Positions 1 through 8,826 of a stretch of DNA of 64,000 bases are shown here, piece by piece (positions within the stretch are counted from its first letter, which is position 1; the number at the start of each line of letters is the position of its first letter). Source of the stretch: Hydrogenophilus thermoluteolus (lineage in GTDB: Bacteria; Pseudomonadota; Gammaproteobacteria; Burkholderiales; Rhodocyclaceae); NCBI RefSeq assembly GCF_003574215.1, contig NZ_AP018558.1, positions 964,001 through 1,028,000 of the forward strand, given 5' to 3'. Under the pieces are notes generated by a model, which did no database searches, was not told where the DNA came from, and saw nothing but the letters and a program-made list of their open reading frames with translations. The position numbers and the translations under genes are program-made.

Positions 1-665
1 GTGGCCACTTTGCCACTTTTCCAGAGCAGCGCGCGCGTAGGCGCTGGATAGACGCGGTTCACCGCGCGATCGACGACCAGTTCGGGCGCGGTCTCTTTGA
101 CCGCTTGCCATTGGGCATTGGCGTCCTGGTAGGTGAGCCCGTACAAACCGGAGAGTTGGGAAAGTTCGAGTTCCGGAGTGGCCAGATAGGTATGCAATCC
201 ACCGGTGAAAGAGAGGGGGGTGCTTCCGTCGTTTCCTACCGCCAACTCGACATCCAAGCGGTCGGGGGAGAGCATTACGGTAACTTCCGCCCACCAGCCT
301 GAGGGGATTTCGTCACGATAGGACGCAGGGAGCGCGTCCGGCGTGAGCCGCCACGTTGCGAAGACGAACGCTGGGTCTTGTTTCTGTTCTGTCATCTGCC
401 ACAGGACGCGCCGCGCAAACCCGTGGCGTGTGCGGGGGCCCTGGTCGGCCCACTGCGGAAAGATCACTGGGATGCCGCCGCGAATGGGGGTAACGCCATC
501 CCCTGGGTTTTTGGGGCTCAGGTAGAGCCGTTCGATGCCGTCGGTGGGGATCCAGGAAAGCACGTGCGCGCCCCAGTGGCTCACCGTGACCTGAGCACCG
601 CCAATCTGAAGCCGCACGACGTCGAGCCCGCACCAGCGGTCGGTGGTGATTGCGGTCGGAGTCAT
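1..665 (-). CDS. D-hexose-6-phosphate mutarotase (YeaD-like), 3' end outside window
   Basis: The reverse strand reads an open frame from an ATG at 665 to the window edge, about 221 residues without a stop. It contains the signature of the aldose-1-epimerase superfamily, YeaD branch: RGGIPVIFPQWADQGP followed by RHGFARR. Members interconvert alpha and beta anomers of hexose-6-phosphates in the cytoplasm. The family is usually 270-300 residues, so the C-terminal quarter lies outside the window. It starts 12 bp after the stop of the acetyltransferase gene upstream on the same strand, so the two are probably co-transcribed. A GAGG about 9 nt before the ATG is a plausible ribosome site. Family assignment is firm; the exact sugar is not shown by the sequence. 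Confidence 0.8.
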   Translation of the reverse strand, partial: MTPTAITTDRWCGLDVVRLQIGGAQVTVSHWGAHVLSWIPTDGIERLYLSPKNPGDGVTPIRGGIPVIFPQWADQGPRTRHGFARRVLWQMTEQKQDPAFVFATWRLTPDALPASYRDEIPSGWWAEVTVMLSPDRLDVELAVGNDGSTPLSFTGGLHTYLATPELELSQLSGLYGLTYQDANAQWQAVKETAPELVVDRAVNRVYPAPTRALLWKSGKVA

Positions 666-676
666 CTTCGATTGCC

Positions 677-3370
677 TCAATGCAGCGGTTGCAAGGGAAG
701 GACACCGTGCTTGATCGTTCGATCTTCGGGGTCGTCGGAGAGGGTGAAACCGAGACTCGCGACGAACCGCAGCATCCGTTCGTTGTTTGCGAGAAAGACA
801 CCGCGCATCTCTTTGAGGCCTCGGTTGCGTGCCGTTTCGATCAGCACCTGCATCAGTTTGCGCGCAAGCCCCCGGTGCTGCCACGCATCGGCAACGACGA
901 TCGCGAATTCGCACGTTTCGCCGTCGGGGTTTACCGCGTACCGCGCCACCCCCAGTTCGATCTCTTTGCCGTTTTGTGTCGTGACCGCGATGAACGCCAT
1001 TTCGCGGTCGTAGTCGATTTGGGTGAGGCGCGCGAGCATCGCGGGCGGCAGCTCGTTGAGCGTGGTCATGAAACGGAAGTACTTCGTCTGTGGCGAGAGG
1101 TTGCGGACGAACTCCGCTTCCAGTTCGGCGTCTTCCGGCCGGATGGGGCGGATCAGCACGTCGGTGCCGTCAGGCAGCGTCCAATGTTGGACGAGGTGAG
1201 ACGGGTAGGGGTGGATCGCCATGTGCGCGTAGCGATCCTGTGACGGGTTCGTAGGGGTGAGCGAAATTTTGGCGTCGAGCGCGATCGCGTCGTGTTCGTC
1301 GACGATCAGCGGGTTGATGCTCAGATATTCGATCCACGGCAATTCGCAGACCATTTCTGAAACCCGCAGCAGGACGTATTCCAGCCGTTCGAGCGCTACC
1401 GCGGGCATGTTGCGCCACTCCTGCAGCATCGGATAGATGCGGCTCGACCGAACCAGGTCGTGCGCCAGGTATTTGTTGAACGGCGGCAGCGCAACCGACA
1501 TGTCCGCTTCGGGAACGGCCCGTTTGCCCCCTTCGCCGAAGTAGATCACCGGCCCGAAGACGGGGTCGCGTTTGACGCGGATCATCACCTCGCGGCCGTA
1601 ACGACGAATCACCATCGGTTCGATCACTACCCCTTCGATTTCCGCTTCAGGCGCATTTTTTTGCACTTCGGCGACGATCTCCTGAAACGCGGTGCGTACC
1701 GCCGCCATGGTGGTGAGGTTGAGTCGCACTCCGCCGCTGTCGGCTTTGTCGATGACGTTTTTCGCCTGAATTTTCATCGCCACCGGCAGTCCAATCTCTT
1801 CGGCGAGCACGATCGCTTCGGTGACGGTGCGCGCCAGCATCGCTTGGGCAATCGGGATGCGAAACGCAGAAAGGACCGCTTTGGCCTCCATCTCGTTGAG
1901 GCGTAGCCGCCGTTCGGTGAGCGCGGCTTCGATGATCAGTTCGGCGCTCTCGATGCGCGGCGCTTCGAAATGGGTGAGCGGCGGGGGGGTCTGCGCCAGC
2001 AGTTTTTGGTTTCGGTAGTACGACGAGACGTGCGAGAAGAGCTCGACCGCAGGTTCCGGCGCACGGAAGGTGGGGATCCCCGCCGCTTGGAATTTTTGCC
2101 GCGCTTCCTGGACGTGCGCCTCTCCCATCCAGCAGGTGACGACCGGTTTGTCGGCTTTCGCTTCGAGTGCGATGATCCGGTCTGCGACCGCGGTGGGGTC
2201 GGTCATCGCCTGGGGCGTGAGAATCACCAGGATCCCGTCGACCTCTTTCGCAGCCAGAAGGGTTTGAAACGCAGCGCCGTAGCGTTCGGCGTCGGCGTCG
2301 CCCAAAATATCGACCGGGTTGGCGTGGGACCAGTTCTGGGGCAGCAGTTTGTCGAGTGCTTCGCGGGTGGTATCCCCGAGTTCCGCAAGCGGAATGCCCA
2401 GGTCCGCGGCGCGGTCGGCAGCCATCGCGCCGATTCCGCCGCCGTTCGTGAGGATCGCCAAGCGGTTGCCGCGCGGACGAAGTCGGGCAAAAAGCGCGGA
2501 GAGCGCGGCGTAGAGCTGCGAGATGTTATAAAGACGAATCACGCCACTACGCCGCAAGGCCGCGTCGAACACTTTGTCGTCACCCGGTTGATGGGCAGCG
2601 TGGAGATGAATCGTGCGCATCACCTCGGGGTGACGCCCTGCTTTGAGCACCAAAACCGGTTTGACGCGCGCCGCGGCGCGTAGCGCACTCATGAAGCGGC
2701 GGGCATTCTTGATCCCTTCGATGTAGAGCACGATCGCTTCGGTGCGGTAGTCTTGCGCCAGGAAGTCGAGCACTTCGGCAAAATCGATATCGACGCTTGC
2801 GCCAAGCGAGACCACTGCCGAAAACCCGACCCCCGCCGGTTTTGCCCAGTCGAGTACCGCGGAACAGAGCGCACCGGAGTGGGAGATGAACCCGATCGAC
2901 CCTTTGAGCGGAGCAGTCAGGGCAAATGAAGCGTTGAGCCCGATCTGCGGGCGCATCACGCCCAGGCAGTTTGGGCCCAAAAGGCGCATCCGGTAGCGGC
3001 GTGCGGTTTCGATCAGTTGCCGCTCCAACCGTTCACCGCGAGCACCCGTTTCGGCAAAACCGGCAGAGAGTACCGCAACCATCTTGACGCCAGCCCTGCC
3101 GCACCCTTCGACCACACCGATCACCTTTTCCGCCGCGACGCAGATCACCGCAAGATCGATGCGGTGGGGAACCTCTTCGATCGACGGATAAGAGGGGAGA
3201 TCGAAGATTTTTTTATGTTTGGGGTTGACCGCAAAGAGGCGGCCGGTGTACCCACTGTCGATCAGGTTGCGGATCACGGTTCGACCCAATGACCCGGCAC
3301 GTTCGGAAGCACCGATCACGGCGACCGAGCGCGGTTCGATCAACGGTTGCAAGTAGTGGTTCTCCTGCAC
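677..3370 (-). CDS. Protein lysine acetyltransferase, NDP-forming acyl-CoA synthetase fused to GNAT (Pat/PatZ type)
   Basis: This 897-residue protein has the layout of bacterial Pat/PatZ enzymes that acetylate lysines, classically of acetyl-CoA synthetase, from acetyl-CoA. In order: a CoA-binding Rossmann domain (1-130), a succinyl-CoA-ligase-like region with GPNCLG at 132-137 and SHSGAL near 164, an ATP-grasp domain (about 480-700) and a C-terminal GNAT domain (about 735-890) with the acetyl-CoA loop QHRGLA. In PatZ the synthetase half is regulatory rather than catalytic. The GTG start at 3370 is preceded by AGGAGA 8 nt upstream. It is transcribed away from gabD and probably shares its transcript with the mutarotase gene downstream. 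Domain order and length match the family, so the call is confident; targets are inferred. Confidence 0.88.
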   Translation of the reverse strand: MQENHYLQPLIEPRSVAVIGASERAGSLGRTVIRNLIDSGYTGRLFAVNPKHKKIFDLPSYPSIEEVPHRIDLAVICVAAEKVIGVVEGCGRAGVKMVAVLSAGFAETGARGERLERQLIETARRYRMRLLGPNCLGVMRPQIGLNASFALTAPLKGSIGFISHSGALCSAVLDWAKPAGVGFSAVVSLGASVDIDFAEVLDFLAQDYRTEAIVLYIEGIKNARRFMSALRAAARVKPVLVLKAGRHPEVMRTIHLHAAHQPGDDKVFDAALRRSGVIRLYNISQLYAALSALFARLRPRGNRLAILTNGGGIGAMAADRAADLGIPLAELGDTTREALDKLLPQNWSHANPVDILGDADAERYGAAFQTLLAAKEVDGILVILTPQAMTDPTAVADRIIALEAKADKPVVTCWMGEAHVQEARQKFQAAGIPTFRAPEPAVELFSHVSSYYRNQKLLAQTPPPLTHFEAPRIESAELIIEAALTERRLRLNEMEAKAVLSAFRIPIAQAMLARTVTEAIVLAEEIGLPVAMKIQAKNVIDKADSGGVRLNLTTMAAVRTAFQEIVAEVQKNAPEAEIEGVVIEPMVIRRYGREVMIRVKRDPVFGPVIYFGEGGKRAVPEADMSVALPPFNKYLAHDLVRSSRIYPMLQEWRNMPAVALERLEYVLLRVSEMVCELPWIEYLSINPLIVDEHDAIALDAKISLTPTNPSQDRYAHMAIHPYPSHLVQHWTLPDGTDVLIRPIRPEDAELEAEFVRNLSPQTKYFRFMTTLNELPPAMLARLTQIDYDREMAFIAVTTQNGKEIELGVARYAVNPDGETCEFAIVVADAWQHRGLARKLMQVLIETARNRGLKEMRGVFLANNERMLRFVASLGFTLSDDPEDRTIKHGVLPLQPLH

Positions 3371-3430
3371 GGCGAAACTCTCCTAGGGCATTGCGGCGAA
3401 GTGTACCGCATCGCACCGACTCTGTGCGCG

Positions 3431-3468
3431 TACAATCCCACTTATTCGCAAACGATTCGTTCGAACGA
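3431..3468 (+). promoter_or_regulatory. Possible gabD promoter with 12-bp palindromic operator
   Basis: TACAAT at 3431-3436 resembles a -10 element, although no good -35 is visible. Just downstream, 3457-3468 is a perfect palindrome, TCGTTCGAACGA, placed before the gabD ribosome site where a bound repressor would block initiation. No regulator gene lies beside it. Confidence 0.35.
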
Positions 3469-3482
3469 CCAGGGAGATGACG

Positions 3483-4949
3483 ATGCACGAATGGCTGAAC
3501 CACTTGACGCAAACCCGGTGTTGGCAAACGAACGCCTATTGGGGTGGTGCGTGGCATCCGGGATCGGGCCGATTTCCAGTGCGGAACCCCGCAACCGGAG
3601 AGGTGATTGCCGAAGTGGCCGACTGTGGGCGCAACGAGACCGAAGCGGCGATCGCCGCGGCGGCGCAAGCCTTCCCCGCCTGGAAAAATGCCCTCGCGAA
3701 AGAGCGTTCGGCGCTGTTGCGCCAATGGCATGCGCGCATCATCGAAAACGCCGAACCCCTGGCGCAATTGATCACGCTCGAGTGTGGCAAACCGCTTGCG
3801 GAATCGCGGGGTGAAATCGCCTATGCGGCGTCGTTCGTCGAGTGGTTCGCCGAAGAGGCGAAACGGGTTTATGGCGATCTCATCCCAACCCCGCAGGCGG
3901 ATCGGCGACTCATGGCGTGGAAACAGCCCGTTGGGGTGTGCGCGGCGATCACACCGTGGAATTTTCCCGCCGCGATGATCACCCGTAAGGTGGCTCCGGC
4001 GCTTGCGGTGGGGTGCACGGTGGTGGTGAAGCCGGCGGAGCAAACCCCGCTCACGGCTCTGGCTTTGGCGGCGCTGGCAGAAGCCGCTGGTTTTCCCACC
4101 GGGGTGTTCAATGTGATCACCGGCAGTCGGCCGGATGTGATCGGCGAGACGCTCACCGCGAGCCCGATCGTGCGCAAACTCTCCTTTACCGGCTCGACCG
4201 AAGTCGGTCGCCTCTTGATGGCGCAATGCGCACCGACGTTGAAGCGCCTCTCGTTTGAACTGGGTGGCAACGCCCCGTTCATCGTGTTCGACGATGCTGA
4301 CCTGGACGCGGCAGTGGCCGGGGCGCTGGCGTCGAAATACCGGAACGCCGGGCAGACGTGTGTCTGCGCCAACCGGTTGATCGTCCAAGAGGGGATCTAC
4401 GACGCTTTTGCGGAACGGTTCGCTGCGGAAGTGGCCAAGTTGCGCGTCGGTCCCGGGTGGGAAGCGGGGGTCGCGGTGGGGCCGCTCATCGATGCTGCGG
4501 CAGTCGCCAAAGTGACGCGCTTGGTCGAAGAGGCGGTGTCTCGCGGGGCGCAAGTACGTTGCGGCGGGCATCTGCTCACGGAATTGGGCAACCAGTTCTA
4601 CGCCCCCACGGTGCTCACGAACGTCACCGCGGAGATGGCGATCGCCAGTGAAGAGATCTTTGGCCCCGTCGCGCCCATCTACCGTTTTCGTACCGACGAC
4701 GAAGCCGTCGTGCTTGCGAACGCGACCGAATATGGCCTTGCAGCCTACTTCTACGCGCGCGACGTGGGGCGCGTCTGGCGGGTAGCCGAGCAGCTCGACT
4801 ACGGGATGATCGGGATCAACACCGGGATCATCTCGAGCGAGGTTTTCCCCTTTGGCGGCGTCAAACAGTCGGGGTTTGGCCGCGAAGGGTCGAAGTACGG
4901 GGTCGACGAATACCTAGAGGTGAAGGCGATCTGTCTTGCCGGCGTGTGA
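3483..4949 (+). CDS. gabD: NAD(P)+-dependent succinate-semialdehyde dehydrogenase
   Basis: An aldehyde dehydrogenase of 488 residues from the ATG at 3483; the ATG at 3477 touches the AGGGAG ribosome site, so the second ATG is preferred. It carries the catalytic Glu in FELGGNAP (about residue 259) and the nucleophilic Cys in NAGQTCVC (about 293), with ITPWNFP and FTGSTEVG in the nucleotide-binding half. Sequence style and length match the GabD group, which oxidises succinic semialdehyde to succinate at the end of GABA and 4-hydroxybutyrate breakdown. No GABA transaminase gene is nearby, so a role with other aldehydes is possible. The gene stands alone, divergent from the acetyltransferase. Confidence 0.85.
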   Translation: MHEWLNHLTQTRCWQTNAYWGGAWHPGSGRFPVRNPATGEVIAEVADCGRNETEAAIAAAAQAFPAWKNALAKERSALLRQWHARIIENAEPLAQLITLECGKPLAESRGEIAYAASFVEWFAEEAKRVYGDLIPTPQADRRLMAWKQPVGVCAAITPWNFPAAMITRKVAPALAVGCTVVVKPAEQTPLTALALAALAEAAGFPTGVFNVITGSRPDVIGETLTASPIVRKLSFTGSTEVGRLLMAQCAPTLKRLSFELGGNAPFIVFDDADLDAAVAGALASKYRNAGQTCVCANRLIVQEGIYDAFAERFAAEVAKLRVGPGWEAGVAVGPLIDAAAVAKVTRLVEEAVSRGAQVRCGGHLLTELGNQFYAPTVLTNVTAEMAIASEEIFGPVAPIYRFRTDDEAVVLANATEYGLAAYFYARDVGRVWRVAEQLDYGMIGINTGIISSEVFPFGGVKQSGFGREGSKYGVDEYLEVKAICLAGV

Positions 4950-4979
4950 TCGTTGTAGAACCCGAGTAAGGGAGGAACC

Positions 4980-5573
4980 ATGAGGGAAAGGAGCCGTAAT
5001 GTGGGGTGTGGATCGGTCGGTTCGAGCAGAGGCAGTGCTTGGCGCGACCTTTGGGTGGGCGCGCTCGTTTTGACCCTGTTCTCAGGGGGTGTCACCGCAT
5101 CGGGTCTTGAGCCCTCGACGCGCGGCGCTGCGCCGCTTGCTGAGGGTTCCGCGACCCTGTCTGCCGAAGCTGCGGCGGAATGGGAGGGGCGGCAAACGGT
5201 TACCGAAGCCGAAGTCGAGGCGGCGATCGCGACCCTTCGTTGCGGGCAAACCCCGTTCTTTTGGTGTGCCGGTGGGATCGGCTTGGAGGAGCGGGTGGCG
5301 TTACAACGGCTCAGAGACCGTTTTACGGTCTGCGTCGAGTGGGCGCAAAAGGAGCGCCCTTACCTTGCTGAAGCGACCTTGACCCTCGAAAACGACTCCG
5401 GCGCGGTGGTTTGGCAAGGCGGCGGGTTGGGGCCGCTTTGGTGTGCGCAGTTGCCAACAGGGCGTTATCGGTTGGTCGCCTCTGCGCTCCCAGTCGTCGA
5501 ATATCCCCCTCAGGATCGCTGGGTCGAGGTGACGCCGCAAGCACCCCTTAGGCGCGTGACGTTTCTCTGGTAA
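4980..5573 (+). CDS. Secreted or membrane-anchored protein of unknown function
   Basis: This 197-residue protein was not recognised. A positively charged N-terminus is followed by a hydrophobic segment (roughly residues 22-40, LWVGALVLTLFSGG) that looks like a signal peptide or anchor. The mature part has four cysteines (LRCGQTPFFWC, FTVCVEW, LWCAQL), which in the periplasm could form disulfides, and ends in a beta-rich stretch. The start is set by a strong GGGAGGAACC site before the ATG. It begins 31 bp after gabD and its 3' end overlaps the convergent mnmH end by 26 bp. Confidence 0.6.
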   Translation: MRERSRNVGCGSVGSSRGSAWRDLWVGALVLTLFSGGVTASGLEPSTRGAAPLAEGSATLSAEAAAEWEGRQTVTEAEVEAAIATLRCGQTPFFWCAGGIGLEERVALQRLRDRFTVCVEWAQKERPYLAEATLTLENDSGAVVWQGGGLGPLWCAQLPTGRYRLVASALPVVEYPPQDRWVEVTPQAPLRRVTFLW

Positions 5574-6648
5574 CAGTCGCCACTGGTCGGAAAGAGGCGG
5601 CGATGGCGATGAGCTGCGCGGCCAAATCGGCGAACGTCGCCTCAGAGAGCGTGGAAAAGGAAAAGTGCGCCACGATCGGGCCCGACCAGGTGGCAAGCCC
5701 TTTGCGGTAACGGGGGTCGTAGTGGCGCACCATCAGGTCACGGTAGAGCGCGGCGAAATCGCCCCGATCGATCCATTGCTGCCAGTGCGCGAGCACGGCG
5801 TTCGGGACCACCCCTTTGAGGCGGAGCAACTGCGCCTTGAGGGTTTCGCGGTCGTGGCGCCAGAATCCGTACTCGGCCAAGACCAGCGACAGGCGTGCAT
5901 CAAGCGGGGCTTCCAACGTGACGCGCGGCGCTGCGCGCATCTGCTGCCACAGCGTCTCAGGCAGGTGGCAGGTGCCGATGCGGCGATTCTCCGCTTCCAC
6001 GAAAACCGGTTGGGTGGGATCGAAGCGGCGCAGTGCGGACCAGAGCGCCGTCTCGAACGCTTTCTGGGTCGGTTGTGGCGCGCCGTCCGGCGCTCGCCCC
6101 AACAGCGAACCGCGATGGCGCGCCAACGCTTCCAAGTCCAACACCTGTGCGCCCAGTTGTGCCAGAGTGTGCAGCAGCTTCGTCTTGCCACAACCCGTAG
6201 GACCTGCGAGCACGAAAAGCCGCAACCGAGTCGGCAACGTATCGAGTTGCGCTAGGACATGACGGCGAAACGCCTTGTACCCGCCTTCGAGCTGCGCGGC
6301 GTCCCAACCAATCAACCGCAGCCAGGTGACGAACGCGCCGCTTCGCTGCCCGCCGCGCCAACAATAAACCAACGGGCGCCACGAACGCGGTTTGTCCTGA
6401 AACTGGTTTTCGATGTGGTGCGCGATATTTTTCGCCACCCACGCCCCCCCGATTCGCCGCGCTTCGAACGGGGACTGCTGTTTGTAGATCGTACCGACGA
6501 TCGCCCGTTCCCGGTCGTCCAGCACCGGGCAACTGATCGCGCCGGGAATGTGGTCTTCGGCGTATTCGGCGGGACTACGGGCGTCGATCACCGTATCGAA
6601 CGCGTCGATCTCCGCTACCGAAACGAGGGGGGCAGTTTCGCGGGGCAT
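5548..6648 (-). CDS. mnmH: tRNA 2-selenouridine synthase
   Basis: A 366-residue protein with an N-terminal rhodanese domain, active-site Cys96 in VYCWRGGQRSG, followed by a P-loop domain (GPTGCGKT, 149-156), as in E. coli MnmH/SelU. It geranylates or selenates 2-thiouridine at the wobble position of tRNAs for Lys, Glu and Gln using selenophosphate. The selenophosphate donor enzyme SelD is encoded divergently 74 bp away, which supports the call. No selA or selB is in the window, so selenium use here may be limited to tRNA modification. Confidence 0.93.
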   Translation of the reverse strand: MPRETAPLVSVAEIDAFDTVIDARSPAEYAEDHIPGAISCPVLDDRERAIVGTIYKQQSPFEARRIGGAWVAKNIAHHIENQFQDKPRSWRPLVYCWRGGQRSGAFVTWLRLIGWDAAQLEGGYKAFRRHVLAQLDTLPTRLRLFVLAGPTGCGKTKLLHTLAQLGAQVLDLEALARHRGSLLGRAPDGAPQPTQKAFETALWSALRRFDPTQPVFVEAENRRIGTCHLPETLWQQMRAAPRVTLEAPLDARLSLVLAEYGFWRHDRETLKAQLLRLKGVVPNAVLAHWQQWIDRGDFAALYRDLMVRHYDPRYRKGLATWSGPIVAHFSFSTLSEATFADLAAQLIAIAASFRPVATVTRETSRA

Positions 6649-6722
6649 TGGCGAACCATGGAGTGGACTCGGGTACTATTATCGCGCAATTCGAACGGGT
6701 GTTTTCAAGGAGCGAGCTGGGA

Positions 6723-7778
6723 ATGACAGCAGCGGTACGGTTGACAGCGCTCGCGCACGGTGGCGGCTGCGGGTGCAAGATTGCGCCCGGCGTACTCGAA
6801 CGGCTCTTGCGGGAGATTCCAACGGGGTGCGTTCCCCCTGAGCTCTTGGTGGGTTATGACAAAACCGACGACGCTGCGGTATGGCGATTGAACGAGACGC
6901 AGGCGCTCATCGCCACCACCGACTTTTTCCTTCCCGTCGTCGATGATCCGTTCGACTTCGGCGCGATCGCTGCGACCAATGCGCTTTCCGACGTCTATGC
7001 GATGGGGGGACGCCCGATCCTGGCGCTTGCGGTCGTCGGGATGCCCGTCGGAAAACTGCCCGAGGCGGTGATCGCGCAGATTTTCGCGGGCGGCGCTTCG
7101 GTGTGCCGCGAAGCAGGGGTGGCGCTTGCCGGGGGCCATTCGATCGACTGCGTCGAGCCGTTTTACGGCCTGGTCGCGCTGGGGCTGGCACACCCCCGGG
7201 AGATCAAGACCAACGCCGGGGCGCGGCCGGGCGACCAGTTGATCCTGACCAAACCGCTTGGGATTGGCATCCTCTCCGCGGCGCTCAAGAAGGGATTGCT
7301 GACTCCAGACGAATATGCGGAAATGCGGCGGTGGACCACCTGTCTCAACCAGGTGGGAGCCCGTTTGGCCGCCGACCCGGAGGTGCATGCGCTCACCGAC
7401 GTCACCGGTTTCGGCCTGGCGGGACACGGATGGGAGATGGCGCGTGCAAGCGGTGTGGTGGTGCGTTTCCACGCAGCGGCGCTGCCGGTGTTGCCCGCAG
7501 CGCTCCGTTACCTTCGCGAAGGGATCAGCACGGGCGCTGCAACGCGCAACTGGCAAAGCTACGGCAACGCGATCGACCTCTCTGCGCTGCCGGAAGCAAA
7601 GCGCGCCTGGTGGCAAGCGGTCGTCACCGATCCGCAAACGAGCGGTGGTCTTTTGATTGCGTGCGCCCCTTCTGCGGTGGAGCGGGTGTTGCGCGCGATC
7701 TCGGAGACGCAAGGCGGAGGTGGGGTGGTGATCGGTTCGGTAGTCGCCGGAACGCCAAAAGTTGAGGTATTGCCGTGA
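6723..7778 (+). CDS. selD: Selenide, water dikinase (selenophosphate synthetase)
   Basis: From the ATG at 6723 (AAGGAG about 10 nt upstream) the protein has 351 residues and begins with the conserved glycine-rich loop LAHGGGCGCKI. The catalytic pair is Cys16 and Lys19, with Cys rather than selenocysteine. It forms selenophosphate from selenide and ATP. Further family motifs include DVYAMGG and DPQTSGGLL. An in-frame upstream ATG at 6648 would add 25 residues not typical of the family. The gene is divergent from mnmH, its likely metabolic partner, and its stop overlaps the GTG of the following permease gene. Confidence 0.95.
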   Translation: MTAAVRLTALAHGGGCGCKIAPGVLERLLREIPTGCVPPELLVGYDKTDDAAVWRLNETQALIATTDFFLPVVDDPFDFGAIAATNALSDVYAMGGRPILALAVVGMPVGKLPEAVIAQIFAGGASVCREAGVALAGGHSIDCVEPFYGLVALGLAHPREIKTNAGARPGDQLILTKPLGIGILSAALKKGLLTPDEYAEMRRWTTCLNQVGARLAADPEVHALTDVTGFGLAGHGWEMARASGVVVRFHAAALPVLPAALRYLREGISTGAATRNWQSYGNAIDLSALPEAKRAWWQAVVTDPQTSGGLLIACAPSAVERVLRAISETQGGGGVVIGSVVAGTPKVEVLP

Positions 7779-8809
7779 ACGGATCGGCGCATCGGGCGGT
7801 AACCGGTTGGGGGCGTCGCGCGCTGCTGTTAGCAACCCCGATCGTTCTGCTCTGGGGAACTGTCCTCTCCCTCAAACTCACGCCCGCCTTTTTTGCGGGT
7901 GTGCTCACCTTTGGTGCCTCTCAGGCGATGACCCAGCGTTTTGCTCGCTCGCCCGCTTTTGCCCGCCATGCGCGTCTCTATTCTGCCGCGGTGGTGGCCG
8001 TGGTGACGCTCCTTTTGATCGTCGGATTGGTCGAGTTCGTCTTGTGGGCGCCGCAAGCGATCCCAAAGCTCTTCAAACAGTTGGCGACCACGCTCGAACA
8101 GTTACGGGTTCTGCTGCCCGCCTGGGCGAGCTATCTGCCCGATTCGGTTGATACCGTGCGCCGCGAGGTGATCGTATGGCTCAAAGCGAACGCAGCGGCG
8201 GTGCAGAGTTGGGGGCTGCACACCGCACGGGGGATAGGGTACGTGATCCTGGGGCTCGTCATCGGTGGGCTGGCGGCCGTTCAGGTTGCCTGGTCTAGCA
8301 GCGATGCCCCCAATCCCAAACCGCTTCCCCCTTTGGCGCAGGCCATTTTCGACTACACGCGCGAGCTCGTCGCCAGTTTTACCCAGGTCGTTTTTGCCCA
8401 GGTGAAGATCTCTCTGGTGAACACCGCGCTCACCGCCGTTTTTTTGGTGGGGATTTTGCCACTTCTAGGGCGAACGTTGCCGCTCACCCCAGTCCTGCTG
8501 GTCGTCACTTTTGTGGCGGGGCTGCTTCCTGTGGTGGGTAATCTCATCTCGAACACCATCACCACGTTGGTGGCGTTGAGCGTCTCGGTGATCGACGCGG
8601 TACTGGCCCTGGGTTGGCTCGTTTTCATCCACAAACTGGAGTACTTTTTGAACGCCCACATCATCGGCAACCGCATCCGCTCCCACGCGTGGGAGATTTT
8701 GACGATGATGGTGGTGCTGGAGGCGGCATTTGGGGTGGCTGGGGTGGTGAGCGCCCCCGTTTTCTTCGCGCAACTCAAATCGACCCTGCGGCGCGAGGGG
8801 CTGCTGTGA
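7775..8809 (+). CDS. AI-2E family transporter (YdiK/PerM-type membrane protein)
   Basis: A 344-residue polytopic membrane protein. Hydrophobic segments occur near 17-45, 68-90 and 155-170 and as a C-terminal cluster from about 205 to 335, with a soluble loop in between, the usual layout of the AI-2E/UPF0118 family. Members are putative exporters; substrates range from autoinducer-2 to sodium and are not predictable here. The GTG start at 7775 overlaps the selD stop (GTGA), indicating translational coupling. This coupling says nothing clear about a selenium role. Confidence 0.75.
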   Translation: MNGSAHRAVTGWGRRALLLATPIVLLWGTVLSLKLTPAFFAGVLTFGASQAMTQRFARSPAFARHARLYSAAVVAVVTLLLIVGLVEFVLWAPQAIPKLFKQLATTLEQLRVLLPAWASYLPDSVDTVRREVIVWLKANAAAVQSWGLHTARGIGYVILGLVIGGLAAVQVAWSSSDAPNPKPLPPLAQAIFDYTRELVASFTQVVFAQVKISLVNTALTAVFLVGILPLLGRTLPLTPVLLVVTFVAGLLPVVGNLISNTITTLVALSVSVIDAVLALGWLVFIHKLEYFLNAHIIGNRIRSHAWEILTMMVVLEAAFGVAGVVSAPVFFAQLKSTLRREGLL

Positions 8810-8826
8810 CAACAGACGCCCATCCG

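Noticed and set aside
3213..4571. A 452-residue reverse-strand frame opposite gabD
   Set aside because: It spans the gabD coding region and its promoter with no motif, so it is an antisense shadow.
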